DNA from: an uncultured Coriobacteriaceae bacterium | GTDB taxonomy: Bacteria > Actinomycetota > Coriobacteriia > Coriobacteriales > Atopobiaceae | Direction: 5' to 3' | Assembly (NCBI GenBank): GCA_900552935.1 | Contig: USBN01000028.1 | Coordinates: 1 to 18,665 of the forward strand | Length of the DNA: 18,665 nucleotides | Part shown: one piece after another, positions 14,499-18,665 of the stretch | How the letters are laid out: each line of letters begins with the position of its first letter | Position numbering within the stretch: position 1 is the first letter of the stretch | Notes under the pieces: model-generated | The model's input: only the letters and a program-made list of their open reading frames with translations | What the model was told of the DNA's origin: nothing | Database searches by the model: none | Translations under genes and position numbers: made by a program

Positions 14499-16313
14499 AT
14501 GATGCGATCTACCGCTCAAGAAGTGCTCGACATGCTCCTCCAGAGCCCCAGCCTCCGCCGCAGCGACTTCGTGGACCGCGTCTTCACGGATGAGCCCATC
14601 CTCATGCGCGGCTCCCAAATGGCCAGCTACATCCCCCCGCGCATCCAAGAGATGCGCGAGATGGCGCTCTCGCCCGAAGGTCGCGGGATGATTGGCGCCC
14701 AGCTCTTCACCAAGCAAGCGCTCTTCATGGAGGATTACGAGGACGACGTCGAGTATCACGGCTCGTTCGAGCGCTATTTCCCCACTTACGTGGATATGAA
14801 TAACCGCCAGCTCAGAGGCTATTTCTCATGGAGAAGCGCCATCCGTCGCGGAGAAGAGACCCCCAAGGCGCCCCTCTCCTTTGCGTTCGTTCACCTCTAT
14901 GAGCTAATCGGCAGCATCGGCATCGAACACGAGCCCATCGGGCGCAGCCGCGAAGGCCTCACTAGGGCTGAGCAGGGTTTCCTTGCCATCGAGCATTTCT
15001 GGAAGACTCACGAGGACACCTACCCCAAGCTGCAACGTTACGTGACGCGTTGGCTCCGCGATTACGCGGTCTGGCATGGGCTTGACACGTCCTACCTCGC
15101 TCCGTACGTAAATACCGCCTTTGACGAAGCACTCGTCAGCCTCACGGAGTCCCTCGGCTCTTGGATGGCGGCGACGCCCCAGAAAAAGCCTCGCAAACGA
15201 GATGCGCGGGCAATGGCTCTCGCCGGCGCAGACAGACCGGAGGAGGAGCGGCTCTTCGCCGCACTCGATACGCTGTCCACCTACCGGCCACGCGTAAGCC
15301 GCCTCTATCGCGACCGTCCGGAGACGCTCCGCCATGTGACCTGCTCCGTTATCGCTGAGCTTGCCCTCTATTACGAGAAGCACCGCAAATCCGGCCTTGT
15401 CGAAGATCTTTTCGGCAGCTCACAGGCCTTCCCCTACGTCATGTTCATGAACGCCGTTTTCTGGACGGGTAGCCCCCACGAAGACGCGATCTACGAGATA
15501 AGCCCCTGCAATCGCTACGGTTGCGCCAAGGGACGCTGGTATCACGAGGGATTCCAGACCACCGCCAGACGCAGCTCCAAGCTCGGAGCCATTCTCCGCC
15601 TGATCGACCAGCGCCTGCGCGTCGCGATTGGCTATCCCCATCCGCTCACCAAGAAGGACGCACCAAAGTACCTCGACAAGATCGTGGCGGAGCAGATTGA
15701 GGCCCGCCTCGCCTGGGAGGCGGGCCGCGAGGCAAGGGCCGTTCGGGTCGACCTCTCCCAGCTCGCCGGCATTCGCGCCGCGGCAAACGCAACGTGCGAT
15801 TCGCTCCTCATCGACGAAGAACGAGAGGATGAGGCCGTGTCGCCCGCGGCAGAGGCCGTGTCGCCCGCAGCGAAGACGCCCGCGGCAGCGGCGTCCATGT
15901 CCCGGGTCGAGACGCTCGAAGCCATGGCGCCCGAGGTCCCGGCAGGCACAGCTGTGCCGGAGACTGAAAAGCCTACCGCCCGAACGGGAGAGTTCGCCGA
16001 CGAGGGCCCAACGACTGGCCGCCCTTCGGCGGAGCAAGCCATAACACCCGCCGGGGCGTCTTCCGCGGAAACAACGCCGGCGCCCTATGGCCTCACCGCC
16101 ATTGAGCTCGAGCTTCTTCAGTCACTTCTCGATGGCACCCCATGGGAGGTTCCCACAGGCACATCGCTCGACATGCTCGTGGACTCCATCAACGAGAAGC
16201 TCTTCGACTTGCTTGGAGATACCGCGCTTGAGTTCGACGGTTTAGTGTCCGGCATGCCCGCTATCATCGACGACTACGCAGAAGACGTGAGGGAGGCCCT
16301 CTCCTATGAGTGA
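14499..16313 (+). CDS. TerB_N / TerB_C domain protein
   Basis: Protein of 604 residues, no signal peptide, probably cytosolic. A TerB_N domain covers about residues 60-230, with the hallmark YFPTYVDMNNRQLRGYFSWR (93-112) and APLSFAFVHLYELIG. A central region (about 250-430) has YGCAKGRWYHEGF. A Pro/Ala/Glu-rich linker (about 440-530) holds a tandem EAVSPAA repeat. A TerB_C-like end (about 530-604) has ELELLQSLLDG and INEKLFDLLGDTALEFDG. TerB_N and TerB_C flank TerB in stress and DNA-processing contexts (Anantharaman and Aravind's Ter analysis, from memory); a clear central TerB domain is not obvious here. The start has a GGGAGGGAGG run at 14488-14497; ATG 14499 or 14502 both fit. The stop overlaps the next gene by 8 bp, so translation is coupled. 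It is the first gene of the ATPase-helicase operon. Confidence 0.85.
   Translation: MMRSTAQEVLDMLLQSPSLRRSDFVDRVFTDEPILMRGSQMASYIPPRIQEMREMALSPEGRGMIGAQLFTKQALFMEDYEDDVEYHGSFERYFPTYVDMNNRQLRGYFSWRSAIRRGEETPKAPLSFAFVHLYELIGSIGIEHEPIGRSREGLTRAEQGFLAIEHFWKTHEDTYPKLQRYVTRWLRDYAVWHGLDTSYLAPYVNTAFDEALVSLTESLGSWMAATPQKKPRKRDARAMALAGADRPEEERLFAALDTLSTYRPRVSRLYRDRPETLRHVTCSVIAELALYYEKHRKSGLVEDLFGSSQAFPYVMFMNAVFWTGSPHEDAIYEISPCNRYGCAKGRWYHEGFQTTARRSSKLGAILRLIDQRLRVAIGYPHPLTKKDAPKYLDKIVAEQIEARLAWEAGREARAVRVDLSQLAGIRAAANATCDSLLIDEEREDEAVSPAAEAVSPAAKTPAAAASMSRVETLEAMAPEVPAGTAVPETEKPTARTGEFADEGPTTGRPSAEQAITPAGASSAETTPAPYGLTAIELELLQSLLDGTPWEVPTGTSLDMLVDSINEKLFDLLGDTALEFDGLVSGMPAIIDDYAEDVREALSYE
15831..15872 (+). 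repeat. 21-bp direct repeat coding EAVSPAA
   Basis: Two adjacent copies start at 15831 and 15852 and encode EAVSPAA twice within the flexible linker of the TerB_N/TerB_C protein. They differ by a few bases and keep frame. Confidence 0.8.
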
Positions 16314-17835
16314 GAACACAAGTCAGATGGCGCTATCCGCTGATGCGCCCGCCACCAAGCCACGCGTCCCCAAGCGCATCGCTGCCGTCATCATCAATTC
16401 GCTTAAGGGTGGTGTGGTGCCGCGCATCGGCCTGCCCTACGTGACGGTCGGCCGTGAGACTGAAATTCGTGCCCTCCTCCATGACCTTGACCTTATCGCC
16501 AACGGCGGTGCCAGCTTCCGCTTCCTCGTGGGTCGCTACGGCGCGGGCAAGAGTTTCCTGCTTCAAACCATACGCACTCATGCCATGGGCAAGGGCTTCG
16601 TCGTTGCAGACGCAGACCTCTCGCCAGAGCGCCGCCTCCAGGGAACCGCCGGCCAGGGGCTCGCCACCTACCGCGAGCTCATTCGCAACCTCTCGACCAA
16701 GACGCGTCCAGAGGGCGGCGCGCTCCAGCTCGTGCTCGATCGTTGGGTCGCCACCATCGACGCCTCCCCTGCCGGCGCGGAGGCAGCCCTCGCCGCGGCA
16801 TGCGCCCCGCTCGAGGAGATGGTCCATGGGTTCGACTTCGCTCGCATCCTGCGCGCCTATCACGAGGCCAGCACCCAGGGGGATGACGAGCGCCGCGCCG
16901 CCGTCCTCAGGTGGCTCCGTGGCGAGTACCGCACCAAGACCGAGGCCCGCGGCGAGCTCGGCATCTCCTGCTGCATCGGCGACGATGACTGGTACGACTA
17001 CCTCAAGCTCCTCGCGCAGTTCCTCGTGGGCGCCGGATATCAGGGCATGCTCGTCCTCATCGACGAGCTGGTGAACCTCTACAAGATCCCAAACGCCATC
17101 ACGCGCCAGTACAACTACGAGAAGATCCTCACGATGTACAACGACACACTCCAGGGCAAGGCGCACCATCTCGGCATCATCATGGGCGGCACTCCGCAGT
17201 CCATCGAGGACCGCCGCCGCGGCGTCTACTCCTACGAGGCCCTGCGCTCCCGCCTGGCGGAGGGGCGCTTCGCCCGCGAGGGCATGTATGACATGCTCGC
17301 GCCCGTCATCAAGCTGAATCCCCTCACCTATGAGGAGCTTCTCGTCCTGACGGAGAAGCTCTCGGATATTCATGCGGGCTACTTCGGGTATGAGCGCACG
17401 CTTGGCACGGAGGACCTCGTCAGGTTCCTCCAGCTCGAGTACGGGCGTGTCGGCGCGGATACCCATCTCACCCCGCGCGAGGTCATCCGCGACTTCGTCG
17501 AGCTTCTCGACATCCTCCACCAGAACCCCGGCACCACGATCGAGAGCATTCTCGCGGGCGACGGGTCCTGCGGTGCCAACATGCCGAGCAATGTCAATGC
17601 ACCAGTCACCACCACGTCGGCAGCCGGCGGCATGCCGAGTGACGCCAACACACCGGCCATCACCACGTCGGCGTCCGGTAACACGGCAAGCGCGGCCGCG
17701 CCGAACGGGGGCGTAACGCTGGCGGGGGCTGCGCCATCGGGCTCGGCTGCCGCTGGCACGGCCTCCACCATCGCGGGCGCGAGCCGTCCTGCCGAAGGCG
17801 CATCTAACAGAGACTTCTCCGGGTTCAAGCTCTGA
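16306..17835 (+). CDS. brxD: BrxD-like P-loop ATPase (DUF2791 / BREX ATP-binding family)
   Basis: Predicted cytosolic ATPase of 509 residues. Walker A GRYGAGKS is at residues 76-83, Walker B MLVLIDEL at 248-255 with D253/E254, and a conserved GGTPQSIEDRRRGVYSYEALRSRL (294-317) is likely a sensor/arginine region. LTPREVIRDFVELLDILHQNP (388-408) closes the core. An Ala/Ser/Thr-rich linker (about 420-500) with a 17-residue repeat precedes a conserved-looking FSGFKL end. DUF2791 proteins include BrxD of type 2 BREX phage defence (family knowledge). ATG 16306 overlaps the previous stop within ATGAGTGA, and AGGGAGG lies about 9 nt upstream. Its stop shares one base with the helicase start (TGATG). 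The tight coupling implies a stoichiometric complex with its neighbours. The gene name reflects family membership, not proof of a BREX system. Confidence 0.9.
   Translation: MSENTSQMALSADAPATKPRVPKRIAAVIINSLKGGVVPRIGLPYVTVGRETEIRALLHDLDLIANGGASFRFLVGRYGAGKSFLLQTIRTHAMGKGFVVADADLSPERRLQGTAGQGLATYRELIRNLSTKTRPEGGALQLVLDRWVATIDASPAGAEAALAAACAPLEEMVHGFDFARILRAYHEASTQGDDERRAAVLRWLRGEYRTKTEARGELGISCCIGDDDWYDYLKLLAQFLVGAGYQGMLVLIDELVNLYKIPNAITRQYNYEKILTMYNDTLQGKAHHLGIIMGGTPQSIEDRRRGVYSYEALRSRLAEGRFAREGMYDMLAPVIKLNPLTYEELLVLTEKLSDIHAGYFGYERTLGTEDLVRFLQLEYGRVGADTHLTPREVIRDFVELLDILHQNPGTTIESILAGDGSCGANMPSNVNAPVTTTSAAGGMPSDANTPAITTSASGNTASAAAPNGGVTLAGAAPSGSAAAGTASTIAGASRPAEGASNRDFSGFKL
17581..17682 (+). 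repeat. 51-bp imperfect direct repeat in the ATPase linker
   Basis: Copies begin at 17581 and 17632 and encode MPSNVNAPVTTTSAAGG and MPSDANTPAITTSASGN. The repeat keeps frame and lies in the low-complexity linker before the C-terminal FSGFKL. Confidence 0.85.
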
Positions 17836-18665
17836 TGGACACCTTCTCTCGCTATGCGCCCTTCATCCAAGACTTCATCTATGACCATGAGTGGGAGAAC
17901 CTCCGTGGCATCCAGGTGGCCGCTGCCGAGGCGATCTTCAACACGGACGACAACGTCCTGCTCACCGCGTCAACTGCGTCCGGCAAGACGGAGGCCGCGT
18001 TCTTTCCCATCCTTACGCTTTTCGACGAAAACCCTCCCGCGAGCGTGGGTGCCATATACATCGGCCCCCTCAAGGCCCTCATCAACGATCAGTTCCTCCG
18101 CCTGGAGGATCTCTGCGACGAGGCGCACATCCCCGTCTGGCGTTGGCACGGGGACGTCTCCTCGAGCCACAAAGCCAAGCTCCTCAAGAAGCCGAGCGGC
18201 ATCCTCCAAATCACACCAGAGTCACTCGAGGCATTTCTACTCCATAAGCACTCGGCCATCCCGCATCTGTTCAGCGACCTTCGCTTCGTCGTAATCGACG
18301 AGGTCCACTCACTTCTGCGCGGAGACCGCGGCGGCCAAACGATTTCGCTCATCGAACGCCTCAGTCGCATCGCGGGCGTCAACCCGCGCCGCATCGGGCT
18401 TTCCGCCACGATCGGCGACCCAGACGCCGTCGGCGCATTCCTGTCCGCGGGCACGGGCCGCGGGTGGGTGGTTCCGCGCGTTCAGGAGCCCGAGCGCGTA
18501 TGGAATCTCTCGATGGAGCACTTCTATCTCGATGGAGACCAGGCGGGAGACGCCTCGCTCGCCGAGGCGCTGCGCTCGCTTCGCGATTTCGACGCCTCGC
18601 GAAGGGCAGCAGACGCTCGCAAGGCGTCAAGCCGCAGCGACGCGCCCGCGAGCAACAGCGCCAGA
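17835..18665 (+). CDS. SF2 DEAD/DEAH-box helicase, BrxHI/Lhr-like, N-terminal part
   Basis: The frame is open to the window end (277 residues seen; full proteins of this kind are far longer). Visible helicase motifs: Gln27 in RGIQVAAAEAIF (Q-motif-like), motif I TASTASGKTEAAFFP (K51, T52), motif Ia GPLKALINDQ (77-86), TPESLEAFL (128-135), motif II DEVH (155-158), and motif III SAT in GLSATIGDP (190-192). Motifs IV-VI and any Lhr-type C-terminal domain are out of view. Past about residue 230 a low-complexity, Ala/Arg/Ser-rich stretch begins, probably an insertion before RecA domain 2. The start overlaps the ATPase stop by one base; no strong ribosome-binding site is seen, so translation is likely coupled. 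The order TerB_N, DUF2791 ATPase, helicase suggests a joint DNA- or RNA-processing role, probably phage defence or stress. BrxHI-like identity is inferred from the neighbour and motifs. Confidence 0.87.
   Translation, partial: MDTFSRYAPFIQDFIYDHEWENLRGIQVAAAEAIFNTDDNVLLTASTASGKTEAAFFPILTLFDENPPASVGAIYIGPLKALINDQFLRLEDLCDEAHIPVWRWHGDVSSSHKAKLLKKPSGILQITPESLEAFLLHKHSAIPHLFSDLRFVVIDEVHSLLRGDRGGQTISLIERLSRIAGVNPRRIGLSATIGDPDAVGAFLSAGTGRGWVVPRVQEPERVWNLSMEHFYLDGDQAGDASLAEALRSLRDFDASRRAADARKASSRSDAPASNSAR

Noticed and set aside
14222..14500. 92-residue Pro/Gly/Glu-rich minus-strand frame over the 18-bp repeats
   Set aside because: It is produced by the GC-rich repeat lacking stops in all frames, with no ribosome-binding site and overlap into two real genes.
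16333..17520. 395-residue open frame on the minus strand opposite the ATPase
   Set aside because: It is antisense to a gene with clear Walker A and B motifs and has no recognisable domain of its own.

Overview
This is a high-GC window of ordinary chromosomal DNA, densely packed with genes on both strands. The long single-chain PurL with its class I glutaminase tail, the DcuC/PatB pair, DUF1893, DUF2798 and DUF554 proteins, and a GGGACAGTCCC-centred palindrome together suggest a gut-type actinobacterium of the Coriobacteriia (Collinsella/Olsenella-like). That placement is an inference from gene style, not from a marker gene. No rRNA, tRNA, CRISPR array, integrase or IS transposase was seen.

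Layout. (1) 1-1663 (+): C-terminal part of PurL, followed by a perfect palindromic repeat and a classic terminator. (2) 1856-2875 (+): M42 metallopeptidase with a TTG start, whose last 33 bp are duplicated in frame just after the stop. (3) 3060-4656 (-): a four-helix DUF2798 membrane protein and a 3-hydroxyacyl-CoA (carnitine/gulonate-type) dehydrogenase, read 4656 to 3060. (4) 4959-5411 (-): DUF1893-like protein. (5) 5599-8242 (-): DcuC-family carrier and a PatB/MalY C-S lyase, divergent from a MarR regulator at 8475-9002 (+). The shared control region carries three TAGTTTA heptamers. (6) 9256-13381 (-): a stand-alone DUF3825 protein followed by an 1102-aa FtsX/MacB-type permease with a very long coiled coil and no ATPase gene beside it. 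(7) 13522-14259 (+): DUF554 membrane protein, then a degenerate 18-bp tandem repeat. (8) 14499-18665 (+): a tightly overlapping operon of a TerB_N/TerB_C protein, a BrxD-like DUF2791 P-loop ATPase and an SF2 DEVH-box helicase that runs off the window.

How the genes work together. The left half is mostly metabolic: purine synthesis, peptide turnover, acyl-CoA or hydroxyacid oxidation, and an import-plus-lyase pair probably controlled by the MarR protein. The right end is the most interesting part. The ATPase and helicase belong to families known from BREX phage-defence loci, but here they are led by a TerB_N/TerB_C protein, and no BREX methyltransferase or PglZ is visible. This looks like a compact, BREX-related nucleic-acid-processing or defence module. 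Its end and right-hand neighbours lie outside the window.
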